Below, one piece after another: positions 37,587-48,114 of a stretch of DNA of 64,000 nucleotides. Source of the stretch: Plotosus lineatus (taxonomy: Eukaryota > Chordata > Actinopteri > Siluriformes > Plotosidae); contig CM045733.1 of assembly GCA_024760905.1 (NCBI GenBank), forward strand, positions 69,725,001-69,789,000, in the 5' to 3' direction. The stretch's first letter is position 1, and the number at the start of each line of letters is the position of its first letter. The translations under genes were made by a program, and so were the position numbers. The notes beneath the pieces are model-generated. The model did no database searches and was not told the DNA's origin. It saw only the letters and a program-made list of their open reading frames with translations.

Positions 37587-37970
37587 CGGAATGCAAGGAT
37601 CATGGCGGAAAGGCGCGGAACGCACTCTACAGAGGAGCGTCGGCATTTTTACATGGAAAACGGGGCAAAAACCAACGGAAAATTGTACCTTTGGAACGTT
37701 CACGGAATGTGCCGAAAGGACACGGAAAGACCGCGGTACAATGTCGGAATACATGCGTAAAAGCGCTCAGATTACCTTTCGGAACCAGTGTGGATTGCAA
37801 AGGAAGACCTTTGGATAATTCACAAAACATTCATGGAAAGCAAGGAACACTCGAGGAACGACTACGGCACTACTCCATTTTAAAAGGAAGAGCTACGGAA
37901 TGATTGTGGAACAGGCGGAATGAAGGTGGAACGTTCACATTCAACACAGAATGGCTAAGGAATACCCAGC
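37587..37970 (+). repeat. Degenerate ~11-bp-period CGGAA array, block 1
   Basis: GGAA or a one-base variant recurs at spacings of mostly 9-11 bp, or about twice that where a unit has decayed. For example it starts at 37693, 37704, 37714 (GAAA), 37724, 37735 (GGTA), 37746, then 37781, 37792, 37802, 37813, 37835, 37844, 37855, 37866, 37886, 37897, 37908, 37917 and 37928. The approximate unit is CGGAAYRNTNN. It is poorly conserved except for the GGAA core, so it looks old, yet the spacing is kept. No known satellite is recognised. Confidence 0.8.
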
Positions 37971-38274
37971 GTAACCACGTTTCAACAAGGAAAAATCGGC
38001 AAAGATCAAAGTATTTGTTCTTGATTCCGCCTATAAATATCGACCAAGGAAGCTCACACTCTTACTCATACTATATGTTTATAATGTACAATAAATTTAA
38101 AATTTAACATATGGTAATATAAATAAAATAATTTAAAAAAAATCATTCCAGACTGAAAACCATGCACACAAGTCCAAACCATAGTGATTATAACTTTAAA
38201 ACTTGATTACATGAGCAGGAAAAGCAGAAAAAATGAACTGGAATACGTAATTTAATATTCATAGTGGAAGTGAC

Positions 38275-38592
38275 TTCCTTGAGTGTTCCGCAAGTCTTCC
38301 GTGTTATCTGCAACCGTTCCGCAAATGTTCCACATGTATTCCGCAAACCTTCCATGAGTATTCCGTGGGGATTCTGTGGCCGCTTTTGACCATCCGAAAG
38401 AGAGGGGAAGGCTCGCGGAACAGTCGAGGAACACTGGCGGAATAAAAGGAATGATCACGGAATGTTTGAGGAAATGACGGAACGTTTGCGGAACGACTGA
38501 GGAATCTATGGGAACACTGCCGGAAAGTGTTTTCCGTAACATGTTTTTTTTTTCGTTTGCTGGGACTATCATAAGGCGAGGTACCGCTGTAC
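38275..38592 (+). repeat. Inverted 11-bp-period TTCCG / CGGAA arrays ending in a pogo/Tigger-type terminus
   Basis: In the left arm TTCC starts at 38275, 38286, 38297, 38317, 38328, 38339, 38350 and 38361, with TTCT at 38372: steps of 11 or one double step. At about 38395-38405 the orientation flips, and GGAA starts at 38406, 38417, 38428, 38439, 38448, 38459, 38470, 38479, 38490, 38501, 38511 and 38522. The arms are complementary in sense and could fold back. The right edge (38552-38591, GTTTGCTGGGACTATCATAAG then GCGAGGTACCGCTG) matches the right terminus of the MITE at 47854-48111, so the array is probably the inside of such an element whose left end is not visible. Confidence 0.8.
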
Positions 38593-39385
38593 TATTAACA
38601 TACTAACTTGTAGAAGATATGCTCAATAGTGAACACAAATGTTTGTTGTGATATACGTCATGTGTTGTGTGATCATTCTACAAATTAGTTCATAATTATG
38701 TTACACATGACTGACGAGTCATAGGGCTCTGCTACTTGAATCATGTGTGTTTTTCTATACTGAATTAACCTTTTTAGTATTTTTTACATTATTTAAGCTG
38801 TTTTGTTTAGTGTTTATGCATGTTACCAAACAATGATTAACTTGTTGGCATGATTTTTTTACATGACATGCTCTGCCCCTGTACCCCACAAGGGGCCCTG
38901 CGGCCCCCTTGGCCCCAGCTGAAATATTTCATTTCCTCTATTTCTAAACCTGTTTCTTCTATTTTTTTCTAAACCTCACTGTGGTCTCTGTATTAAGTCA
39001 TAAGAAGAATGATTGAAATGGCGCTTAGTATTTTTATACAAAATGTCCCCAAATATTTAGTCATTAGAATCTGTTGCTGTATGATAACAAATCTAAATCT
39101 CTCTTTAAATTATTGTTTATTTATTTTCGACCACATTTACCAGAGATCTAGTAAGGATTTCTTGACCAGTTTACATGTTATTGCCATGGGTTCCCTCTGC
39201 GGCGTTCCTTCTATTTCCCAAAAATATAAATTACTTTTAATTTTATCTGTGATGGGCAGGCATTCCATCCAGGTTGCGTTTACAGCCTGTATTCAAATTT
39301 CCAGTATTTCCTCTACCTTGGTTCTCAGCACGCATTCAATCCATCTTCATAATGCTTAGCCACTTTATCTTCGTTAGTGCTGCAG
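38593..39385. other. Unique AT-rich sequence
   Basis: A G/C-rich patch at 38876-38925 contains an imperfect palindrome around CCCACAAGGGGCCCTGCGGC. Nothing else is recognised. Confidence 0.4.
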
Positions 39386-39656
39386 TAGATCTGGAGCCTG
39401 TCCTTTGAACAATGGGCAGGAGGTTGGAGTACACCTAGGATGGGATGCCAGTCCATCAAAAGGCAATGCTCATACATTCGTTTTCACTGTGGCCACACCA
39501 TTTATCATAGCCAGATCACATGTTATATTTAGGGAGGTGGAAGAGACCAAGAGTGAGAGCATATGGAACTCCATTAAGAGAGTAACCCAAACTCAGGATT
39601 AAACCAGGGACCTTGAAGCGGAGGACCATCGGCATAACCCACTGCATCTATATGCC
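39345..39656 (-). mobile_element. Old tRNA-derived SINE (family 2-related)
   Basis: Left to right on the plus strand it shows the tail block (CATAATGCTTAGCCACTTTATC), GTACACCTAGGATGGGATGC and CCAGTCCATC, and at the right edge the complement of a tRNA-like head with a decayed B box (GGTTTAATCCTGAG on the minus strand). It resembles a SINE frequent in ostariophysan fishes but is heavily diverged. Confidence 0.6.
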
Positions 39657-40484
39657 TCCAGTATCCAATCCAAACCTCATTTATTTTCATAAGCCTATGC
39701 AGAATTATATGCATGCCACCATATGGCAGTTCATACATAAGCATGCAGTAGCTTTGTTGTAAAGGTTCAGTAACCAAAAACGTGCAAATTAAAATCTCTG
39801 GGCCTCCACCGAGTCACTGTTGAACCTCTGAGCTATGTCCTAATACCTCAACCTCCCAGGCCAAAGGAGGCAAAGCAAATCCAGTATCCAATTTACTCAT
39901 ATGTCTTCTATTGACCCTGTTTATCCATGCTATATACAAAAGGGTGCAGTTTAATCCTTGGTGAGCCACGGATGGGGGACGGCATCTCTGCATGTAGTTG
40001 CTGCTCTGTATTATTAAGCTCTTCTTTTACCAGCTGTACACTCTGAGGAACACTAGCACTGTCTTAGTGTTTTCCAACACTCCGGTAGCATTTACACAGA
40101 AAATGCCAACACTGCTTCCCCAAACAATATGATGAGATTTTAGGGACATGAGCAATACATTGCTAATTTAAGAACAATCAGCAAGAGAGCGTGTTTAAGA
40201 GCACTGACATATTCATAGATGCTTAAATATTCATGGAATACAGCAGGTAAACAATCATTTTATATGCATATGAGACTGACCAGTACGCCACAGAGAAATA
40301 TGTTGAAATACTATACTAGTACATATGGTATAAGCTATACTGCTGAAAGTGTTATATGTGGACACCTGATCAATCACAGCAATAAGTCTTTGTTGTAGTA
40401 CAGGAGACCCTGTAAAAAACAGGTGACTCAAAAGAACCTCCTGCGTTTCAAAGGTACATTTTTAAAAAAATGGATAATCAAGGA
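39657..40484. other. Unique sequence, nothing recognised
   Basis: No domain-bearing frame, repeat family or RNA gene was seen. Confidence 0.4.
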
Positions 40485-40650
40485 TCGCTGATCCCGACTT
40501 GGGATCTGCTTTGCAGCCAGTGTGTCTCTGCCCTGCGACACCCTGGCGAGCTGTCCAGGATGTATTCTTCCCTCGGAGACAGTTGGCTGAGATGGGCGCC
40601 AGCCTCCCCATGACCCTAATTAGGATTAAGTGGTTCAGAAAATGAATGAA
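40485..40650 (+). mobile_element. SINE tail fragment (family 1, TGAA-type tail)
   Basis: A short piece of head (GGATCGCTGATCCCGACTTG) is joined directly to the end of the body (GTGTCTCTGCCCTGCGA) and the TGAA-type tail, ending in AGTGGTTCAGAAAATGAATG. Most of the body is deleted. Confidence 0.8.
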
Positions 40651-40871
40651 AGATAATCAAATTATTTAAAATGTATAAATAATGATGAATTGATGAATGA
40701 TGCCTTTAATAAATGGCATTTTATGTATGCAAATAGTGTAATCATGAAATTATTTTATTTATACTCTCCCTCATTTTAAATATAAAAAAGTAGTTTTATC
40801 TCTCATGTTATCTCATATTATCTCATCCCTCCCATGGACCCACCACCCGTGGGAGGAGTTTTAGGGGTCGG

Positions 40872-41758
40872 GTGCAGTGTGAGTTGGGTGGCAGCCGAAG
40901 GCATGGGTTCTGTCGGACTGATCCTCGGCTGCTTACTCTGACCTTCGGGACATGGAATGTCACCTCTCTGGCGGGAAAGGAGCCCGATTTGGTGCGTGAG
41001 GTGGAGAGATACCGACTAGATATAGTCGGGCTCACCTCAACGCATAGCTTGGGCTCTGGAACCATCCATCTCGAAAGAGGCTGGACCTTCTTCTATTCTG
41101 GAGTTGCTCATGGGGAGAGGCGGCGAGCCGGTGTGGGTATTCTTGTTGCCCCCGTCTCGGTGCCCAAATGTTGGGGTTCTCCCGGTTGACGAAAGGGTAG
41201 CTTCCCTCCGTCTTCGGGTGGGGGACGGGTCCTGACTGTTATTTGTGCTTATGCACCAAATGACAGTTCAGAGTACCCACCCTTTTGGAGTCTTTGGGGG
41301 TGTTGGAGAACGCTCCCTCGGGAGACTCGTTCGTTGTCTTGGGAGACTTCAATGCCCATGTGGGCAACGATAGTGTGACCTGGAAGGGTGTGGTCGGAAG
41401 GTACGGCCTCTCCAGTCTGCATCCGAATGGTGTGTCGTTGTTGGACTTCTGTGCTCGTCATAGTTTGTCTATCACGAACACCATGTTCGAACATAAGGGT
41501 GTCCATAAGTGCACTTGGCACCAGGACACCCGAGGTCGCAGTTCGATGATTGACTTTGTAGTCGTGTCATCGGACTTGCGACCATATGTTCTGGACACTC
41601 GGGTGAAGAGAGGAGCTGAGCTGTCTACCGATCACTACCTGGTGGTGAGTTGGCTTCGGTGGTGTGGGAGGTTGCCTTCCAGACCTGGCAGGCCCAAGCG
41701 TGTAATCAGGGTCTGCTGGGAACGCGTTTGGCGGAGCCCCTGTCCGAGAGGCCTTTAA
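40872..41758 (+). pseudogene. Rex3 endonuclease domain, frameshifted
   Basis: Frames at 40872-41189 and 41285-41758 carry the endonuclease/exonuclease/phosphatase fold. The N-terminal block is FGTWNVTSLAGKEPDLVREV (around 40945), with the conserved Asn of [15 protein letters not shown] and [15 protein letters not shown] occur in the second frame, and [10 protein letters not shown] and [10 protein letters not shown] near its end hold the catalytic Asp/His of the family. The two frames are separated by a stop and a frameshift near 41189-41285. This domain nicks target DNA in active elements. Confidence 0.88.
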
Positions 41759-42323
41759 CTCCCACCTCCGGCAGAGCTACAACCACGTTCGGAGGAGGCG
41801 GGGACATCGAATCTGAATGGGCCATGTCCGGTGCCTCCTTGGCTGAGGCGGCAGCCCATAGCTGGGGCCGTAAGGTGGCCGGGGCGTGTCGTGGCGGGAA
41901 TGCGCGGTCGCGGTGGTGGACGCCTGCGGTGAAGGGGGCCGTCCAGCTGAAGAAGGAGGCCTATCGGGTTTTATTAGCCTGTGGGACTCCTGAGGCAGCA
42001 AACGGGTACCGGCAGGCCAAAGCGTGCTGCAGCCGAGGCTGTCGCAGATGCAAAATCTCGGGCGTGGGAGGAGTTCGGTGAGGGCCTGGAGAGTGATTAT
42101 CGGTTGGCCTCAAAAGGTTCTGGGCCACCATCCAACGCCTCAGGAGGGGGAAGCAGTTCTTCACAAACACTGTTTACGGTGGAGGTGGGGAGCTGCTTAC
42201 CTTGACTGGGGATGTTGTTGAGAGGTGGAGGGAATACTTTGAGGACCTTCTCAATCCCACCAACACGCCCTCCGTGGAAGAGGAAGACCCTGGGGTGCGG
42301 GTGAGGGTCCGCCCATCACTGGA

Positions 42324-43837
42324 GTGGAGGTCACTGAGGTTGTCAAAAAGCTCCTCGGTGGTCGAGCTCCGGGGTTGGACGAGATCCGCCCGGAATACCT
42401 CAGGACTCTGGATGTTGTAGGACTGTCTTGGTTGACACGCCTCTGCAACATCGCGTGGTCATCGGGGCTGTACCTCTGGATTGGCAAACTGGGGTGGTGG
42501 TCCCAATTTTTAAGAAGGGGGACCGGAGGGTGTGTTCCAATTATCGGGAATTACACTCCTCAGACTACCTGGTAAAGTCTATGCAGGGGTACTAGAGAGG
42601 AGGATCCGACCGGTAGTCGAACCTCGGATTCAGGACGAACAATGTGGTTTTCGTCCTGGCCGCAGCACTCTTGACCAACTCTATACGCCCCACAGGATTC
42701 TGGAGGGGGCATGGGAGTTTACCCAATCTGTCCACATGTGCTTTGTGGATTTGGAGAAGGCTTTCGACCGTGTCCTCGAAAGATCTTGTGGGGCGTGCTC
42801 CGAGAGTACGGGCGTTCGGATCCGTTGCTACGAAGCTATTCGGTCGCTGTATCACCGGAGCCAGAGTTTGGTCCGTATTGGTAACAGCAGCTCGGATTCG
42901 TTTCGGTGGGAGTTGGAGTCCGCCAAGGCTGTCCTTTGTCACCGATTCTGTTCATAATTTTTATGGACAGAATTTCTAGGCGCAGTCGAGGCGATGAGGG
43001 GTTCTGGTTCGGTGGCCATCGGATATCATCTCTGCTTTTTGCGGATGATGTTGTCCTTTGGCTTCATCAAGTCGGGCCCTCCAGCTCTCATTGGAGCGAT
43101 TCGCAGCTGAGTGCGAAGCAGCCGGGATGAAGATCAGTACCTCCAAGTCCGAGGCCATGGTTCTCAGTCGGACAATGGTGGAATGCACCCTCTGGGTCGG
43201 GATGAGGTCCTGCCCCAAGTGGAGGAGTTTAAGTATCTTGGGGTCTTGTTTACGAGTGAGGGAAGGATGGAGCGAGAGATCGACAGACGGATCGCTGCAG
43301 CCTCTGCTGTTAAGCGGTGCCTGTACCGGTCCGTCGTGGTGAAAAAGGAGCTGAGCCGCAAGGCGAAGCTCTCAATTTACCAGTCGATCTACGTTCCAAC
43401 CCTCACCTATGGTCACGAGCTTTGGGTAATGACCGAAGAACAAGATCACGGATACAAGCGGCTGAAATGAGCTTCCTTCGCCGGGTGGCGGGGTTCTCCC
43501 TTAGAGATAGGGTGAGAAGCTCCGCCATCCGGGAGAGCTCGGAGTAGATCCGCTGCTCCTCCGCATTGAGAGGGGCCAGTTGAGGTGGCTCGGGCATCTG
43601 GTTAGAATGCCCCCTGGACGCCTCCCTGGTGTGGTGTTTCGGGCATGTCCAACCGGGAAGAGACCCCGGGGTCGACCTAGAACACGCTGGAGGGACTATG
43701 TCTCTCGGCTTGTCTGGGACCGCCTCGGTGTCCCCCCGGGAGAGTTGGAGGAAGTGGCTCGGGAGAGGGATGTCTGGACCTCTTTGCTAAGGTTGCTGCC
43801 CCCGCGACCCGACCCCGGACTAAGCGGAAGAAGATGA
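42324..43837 (+). pseudogene. Rex3 reverse transcriptase and C-terminal region, frameshifted
   Basis: RT motifs appear in successive frames. GGRAPGLDEIRPEYL is at 42324-42575, then FVDLEKAFDRV with the first catalytic Asp (about 42738), RQGCPLSPILF (about 42920) and LLFADDVVL with the Asp pair (FADD from about 43038). EFKYLGVLFTSEGRMEREID and LTYGHELWVMTE (43111-43470) are thumb-side blocks, and the C-terminal blocks RWLGHLVRMP and RPRGRPRTRW are at 43580-43837. At least five frame changes separate them. Confidence 0.9.
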
Positions 43838-44284
43838 GATGAGATGAGATGAGTTTTATCTCTGCGTCACTCTATATATCCTATTTCCCCCCCTTTTGTT
43901 CGTATGATAACCTGCACTCATCTGTGAAGACTTTTCACTAGAAAAGCATTGCTGTGGGGATTTGTGCCCCGAGGTTAGCCACTCATGTTGAGTGAAAAGA
44001 TCTTTCATGCAGTCAGCATTCTAGTTCGTCGCAGAGGTCTTCAGTGGGGTTGAGGTCACGGCAGAACACTGAAGTTCTTCTACTCCAGCACTGGCAAACC
44101 ATGGTTTTGTGATTTTCATTTTGTGCATAGTTGCATGTTCATGCTTTAACAGGTTGGGAACAATTAGTTTTGCCTATTTATTTGTCTATTATCTCTATGT
44201 ACTTTTTTGTTGTTGTTTAAGTCACAGGGTAAGTTGAAGTCAATCTTAACTGACTTTGAACATGAGGCGGGGTACATTAGTGAC

Positions 44285-44460
44285 ATAACTGTTAATGCCC
44301 AGAGTTACTGATTAGAAGGCTGGGGCTCAAGTCCCAGTATTACCAAGCTGCCACTTTTGAAGAACTAAACAAGGATTTAGCAGTCAACTGCTCAGATCTA
44401 TAATGGAGATAAAAATATCACTCTAGCTAAGGGCACCTGCCAAATGCTGTAAATGTAATG
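44285..44460 (+). mobile_element. tRNA-derived SINE with L2-type 3' end
   Basis: A tRNA-like head remnant (B box GGCTCAAGTCCCAG, about 44324) is followed by CCAAGCTGCCACTTTTG, CAGTCAACTGCTCAGA and the terminal block AAGGGCACCTGCCAAATGCT, then GTAAATGTAA. That end matches the stem-loop and TGTAA-type tail of L2-clade LINEs, as in SINEs reported from cyprinids and common in catfishes. Confidence 0.8.
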
Positions 44461-44789
44461 ACTGCCACCATGCCCTCCTCTTAATTCCAGTGAAGCAAAC
44501 TTATAATGGCACTACATACAAAGACATTCTAGACAATTTGTTACTTTTGTTTACCTTTTGCACTCTTTTGTTTTTGTTCCTCACAAAATTGACTGTGTTT
44601 GTATGTCCATAGTTCATGAGTGTATGCTGGGTCCAAGTCAGTTATTACCTTTCGCGTGAGCTATACATGTTCTTGTTATTATTACTAAACATTTAAGATA
44701 TTATGGAAATTATGTTATGTAGTAGATTTATATAGCGCTTTATCCATACTGTAATATTATGCTCAAAGCACTCTGGGGAGTGTCCAGTT

Positions 44790-45040
44790 ATTGATGATAA
44801 CTCTTTATTGTCAAAGTACATTACATACATGAAATCTGGTTTTTGTGCTCTGGGCACCTGTCGGCACTGTGCAGCCAGCGCCAGTTATTGCGTTGTTCTT
44901 TCCTTTGATGCTGAGCACCAAGCAAGAAGCAATAACCACCAAACTTTAACGTCTTATGGTATGACGCTGCCGGATTTGAACTCGAACCTTCCGGAGGATA
45001 AGGCGGACGCTTTACCAACTGAGCTAAACCCCCGGTTTAA
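44790..45040 (-). mobile_element. tRNA-derived SINE (family 5) with well-kept A and B boxes
   Basis: On the minus strand from about 45037: GGGGGTTTAGCTCAGTTGGT (a textbook A box, TAGCTCAGTTGG), then AAGCGTCCGCC, and a B box in GGTTCGAGTTCAAATCC (about 44975-44991). The sequence after the B box does not pair with the 5' end as a tRNA acceptor stem would, so it is a SINE head rather than a tRNA gene. The body continues to about 44790 and ends near TACTTTGACAATAAAGAG. Confidence 0.75.
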
Positions 45041-45529
45041 TTATACTAAAATTATACTAAAGTAAAGTAAAATTACGATAGTCATTACATTTAGACAGGA
45101 ACTTTCCAACAGGTCTTACGTTACATTTCTCCACTAAGACATAGTAACGAATGTCATGACAGTATTAATGTTATAAGTAATAGTATCATAAACACGTCAT
45201 TTAGGTGACAACCTAACATTAGGCCCTAGTATACAACAACAACAATGATCTTCCATTACATATGCCAGTTAGTGCCATGCAAAAGGTCAGTGAGCGTGTG
45301 TGTTCGCTCCAGCAGTCATTGTCACATCTTTGGGGAAGAACCATATATGGGTGCGATGGTCAGATGTCCACATCCTTTTCCCCCATACTTTGTAAATAGG
45401 CAAAATGTTTAGTTTTTTTTGGTTTGTTTACTTAACATCGAAACCATAACACAGAATTTATAATCCAGGGTTGCACAAATATTTTAATGTAGTGTTTACT
45501 CTAGAGTACTCTCTCTCTACTCACTTGCT

Positions 45530-45876
45530 GAAATGCATAATGAGGCTATGCTTGGGGGGGGGGGACCTGGTGCCTATCTCAGCCAACTCTGAATGAAGGC
45601 AGGGTACACCCTGAACATTTTTACAGACCATTGCATATTAAACACACACAACCATTCACACCCACACTCACATCTTGGGCAATTTCGAACAATCAATTAG
45701 TCTAATGTGCATGTCTTTGGACTGTGGGAGGAAACCGGTGTACCCGAAGGAAACCCACACAAACATGGAATGAACATGCAACTCCACACAGCAAGTTTCA
45801 AGGCTGCGACACAAACATAGGACCTTCTTGCTGTGAGTTGAAGTGCTGATCACTACACTACCACACCATGCCGTCC
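45530..45876 (-). mobile_element. tRNA-derived SINE (family 2), diverged copy
   Basis: It contains the block GGACTGTGGGAGGAAACCGG, the TACACCCTGAACA block and a tRNA-like head at the right edge (minus-strand TGGTGTGGTAGTGTAGTGAT). The B box is decayed. A G run lies at 45555-45565. Confidence 0.75.
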
Positions 45877-45899
45877 CACTGTACAGTAAGAATCAATAG

Positions 45900-46339
45900 T
45901 GTATACCTGTGTTAACCTGTTATCAAGGTATTTTGGTTCAGCTTTTAAAAAAAAAACCCTAACTGAATGTGGGTGGGATTTTTCAAATTTTTTAATCAAC
46001 TTGCCAATTTTATTAAGAGAAATTGTATAATACAGTATTGCTGTTTTTGCATAGCCATGGAATTCATGCAATCTGAAAGGACAAGTTTAATGTTACCATT
46101 TCTGCAACAGGCTGAAGTATCTCTCCCCAACTCAAGACAAATTTCTGAATATACTATTTAAGATTCAGGTCAGTGCGCAGAAAGCCCAGCTTTACTTTAA
46201 TCCTTATGGCCTCATAGATTTTTTCCTCTTAATCTGAACAGTAATCATATTGGTTGCAGGCGTTGGGATGAGAAGTCCAGAATTCATCATTCTGATAACT
46301 TCTTCTCTAAACATTCTTGTTTTCTGTTTGTCATTTCAG
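45900..46339. other. Intron sequence upstream of the macrodomain exon
   Basis: Unique AT-rich sequence leading to the acceptor TGTCATTTCAG. The upstream exon that should encode the preceding part of the macrodomain (up to the Val-Asn-Ala) was not found in 1-46339. Confidence 0.5.
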
Positions 46340-46369
46340 CCAACAAGACCCTACTGGGCGGAGGAGGGG
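46340..46369 (+). CDS. macrod2: MacroD-type macrodomain gene, 30-bp exon (macrod2-like)
   Basis: A micro-exon bounded by a strong acceptor (TTTGTCATTTCAG) and donor (GTGAGT). With one base carried from the previous exon it encodes Ala-Asn-Lys-Thr-Leu-Leu-Gly-Gly-Gly-Gly, the centre of the NAAN..LLGGGG motif that binds ADP-ribose in MacroD1/MacroD2 hydrolases, which remove mono-ADP-ribose from acidic side chains. The Asn codon (46342-46344) is the conserved NAAN Asn. It ends in phase 1, and the leftover G pairs with TA of the exon at 61588 to give Val, continuing exactly into VDGAIHR. The symbol is inferred from the domain and very large introns; macrod1 remains possible. The preceding exon lies outside the window or was missed. 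Confidence 0.85.
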
Positions 46370-46626
46370 GTGAGTCTTTCTTCTTTTTTATTGTCATTTT
46401 TTAAACAAGCAATGAGTGAAAGGGGAAAAAATCAAACACATAAGTGTTTGGGTAGAGACAGATGAAAGTGAATTATGAGGAGAAAGTGAAACAGCAGGTG
46501 GAAAAAAGTGAGAAAGAGCAAAGAGAGCTGGAATGTGAGAAGCACAACCTATGTAGAACTACGTGCACATTGTGTGCTTGCTATTGGGTGCCATGGGGTT
46601 TGCTTTTCTTTTAGTATAGCAAGAAT

Positions 46627-46651
46627 ACACACACACACACACACACACACA
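46627..46651. repeat. Short (CA)n microsatellite
   Basis: About 12 CA units. A tRNA-SINE-like relic may lie at 46930-47060 (perfect B box GGTTCGAACCC near 46972); the rest to 47480 is unique sequence. Confidence 0.8.
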
Positions 46652-47481
46652 ATATTAGCAAAACCAGCTATAGATTGTGTATAAAAATAGATATGTTATC
46701 AGATCTAAAATTAGAAGCTAGAGGACGTCTTGCATTCCCACTGGCTGGTTGCAATGCAATTTTTAGTGTCTCCTCCCAAACAACAGAAAAAGCAGCCTAT
46801 TTTCCAGCTTTTCCCATTTAAACAGTGTATAATTCATAATACTTAATTTCTCCAATTCTTATATCTGTACATTTCTCATTTTTTAAATACATCATACATC
46901 ATCATACAACATTTCTTCGTCTAAACTTTGAAGCCGGTTCCTTAGTGGTGCAATATAAAAGTATTATGCAGGTTCGAACCCTGGGTGATTCACAGAGCCT
47001 TCCATTGCAAGGAGACTATAAGAACTAATAGGCCAAGCTCTGAGCGAGGAAAAGATCCCATATGATCATTTCCTTCTCACTTATAAGCAACAGCTAACCA
47101 AATATGTGTCTGTTAGCCAATATATACAAAGGGGTGGATAACACTTAACTGTGTAATAAATGAAGCAGTTTGAAAAAATGTGGTTGATTGGCTTCACTTT
47201 GCACTTTCCCAGGCTGACAGTGTGACAGTGAAGTCTACCCGCCAATCATATGACAGTAGGACAGTACATAAAAACACATAGATACAGGTCAAAAGCTTCA
47301 GCTAATGTTCATGTCAAATATCAGAATGGGCAAAAATGATCTCCATGACGTGTAGCAGGCTGCTCATACAGTGGTTTCAGCAGAGCCCCTGATCCAAGCC
47401 CCATAGGGGCATGGAAGATGACACCAATAGTTGAACTATGCCTGATCAATGACTTGATGCTGATTGTTTTTATACACACAC

Positions 47482-47840
<359 letters not shown>

Positions 47841-47853
47841 TCGCACACACACA

Positions 47854-48111
47854 CAGTGGCACCTCACCTTACAAACAGGATGTTGGGAGATAGCCAATGG
47901 GAGGGAGTTGTGTCATCCCTCCTAGCCAATGGGAGGCCAGCAAGGCGGGATGTTGCAAGATAGTCAATGGGAGAGCAACTTGTGCAGTGTTTGAATGGGG
48001 CGTTTCATAAGGAGAACTTGTTTCGTATACAGAGACAAAAAATTTTGGAAAATGTTTTTCGTAAGCTTGATTTTTCGTCTGCAGGGACTATAGTTCGGTG
48101 AGGTAGCACTG
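47854..48111. mobile_element. pogo/Tigger-type MITE (258 bp)
   Basis: The terminal inverted repeats are CAGTGGCACCTCACCTTAC and, on the right in reverse, CAGTGCTACCTCACCGAAC. A TA follows the right end; the left abuts the CA end of a microsatellite. Inside, the segment GGATGTTG..AGATAG..CAATGGGAG occurs twice (about 47879 and 47949) and another AGCCAATGGGAGG lies between, giving three CCAAT-like sites. No coding sequence. Confidence 0.85.
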
Positions 48112-48114
48112 TAT

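Larger units (their letters stand above)
40804..43851 (+). mobile_element. Rex3 non-LTR retrotransposon (RTE clade), near full-length, broken
   Basis: A 3.05-kb LINE flanked by AGTTTTATCTCT (40792-40803 and 43852-43863), a perfect 12-bp target duplication. The order is short leader, endonuclease (about 40930-41650), linker, reverse transcriptase (about 42320-43470), C-terminal region (to 43837) and a (GATGA)n tail. Near 42484 and 42922 it matches, with one or two differences, the published primer sites used to amplify Rex3 RT in fishes, and its GATG-type tail also fits Rex3. Multiple frameshifts and stops make it non-autonomous. Confidence 0.93.
43864..45395 (+). mobile_element. Old DNA-transposon-derived repeat, interrupted by two SINEs
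   Basis: Three separated segments resemble one teleost repeat: about 43900-44160 (GCTGTGGGGATTTGTGCCCC, TCAGTGGGGTTGAGGTCACG), about 44461-44545 (CAGTGAAGCAAACTTATAATG, ACAAAGACATTCTAGACAA) and about 45325-45390 (TTTGGGGAAGAACCATATAT, GATGGTCAGATGTCCACA). Between them lie SINEs at about 44285-44460 and 44790-45040. No transposase or clear terminal repeat is visible and the superfamily is unassigned. Confidence 0.6.

Noticed and set aside
37435..37903. Overlapping frames of 124-127 codons in the GGAA array
   Set aside because: They arise because the repeat unit contains few stops. The 10-11-bp period does not preserve a reading frame and no protein motif appears.
44975..45037. Possible tRNA gene on the minus strand
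   Set aside because: The A and B boxes are good, but the ends do not form an acceptor stem and a SINE-like body follows.
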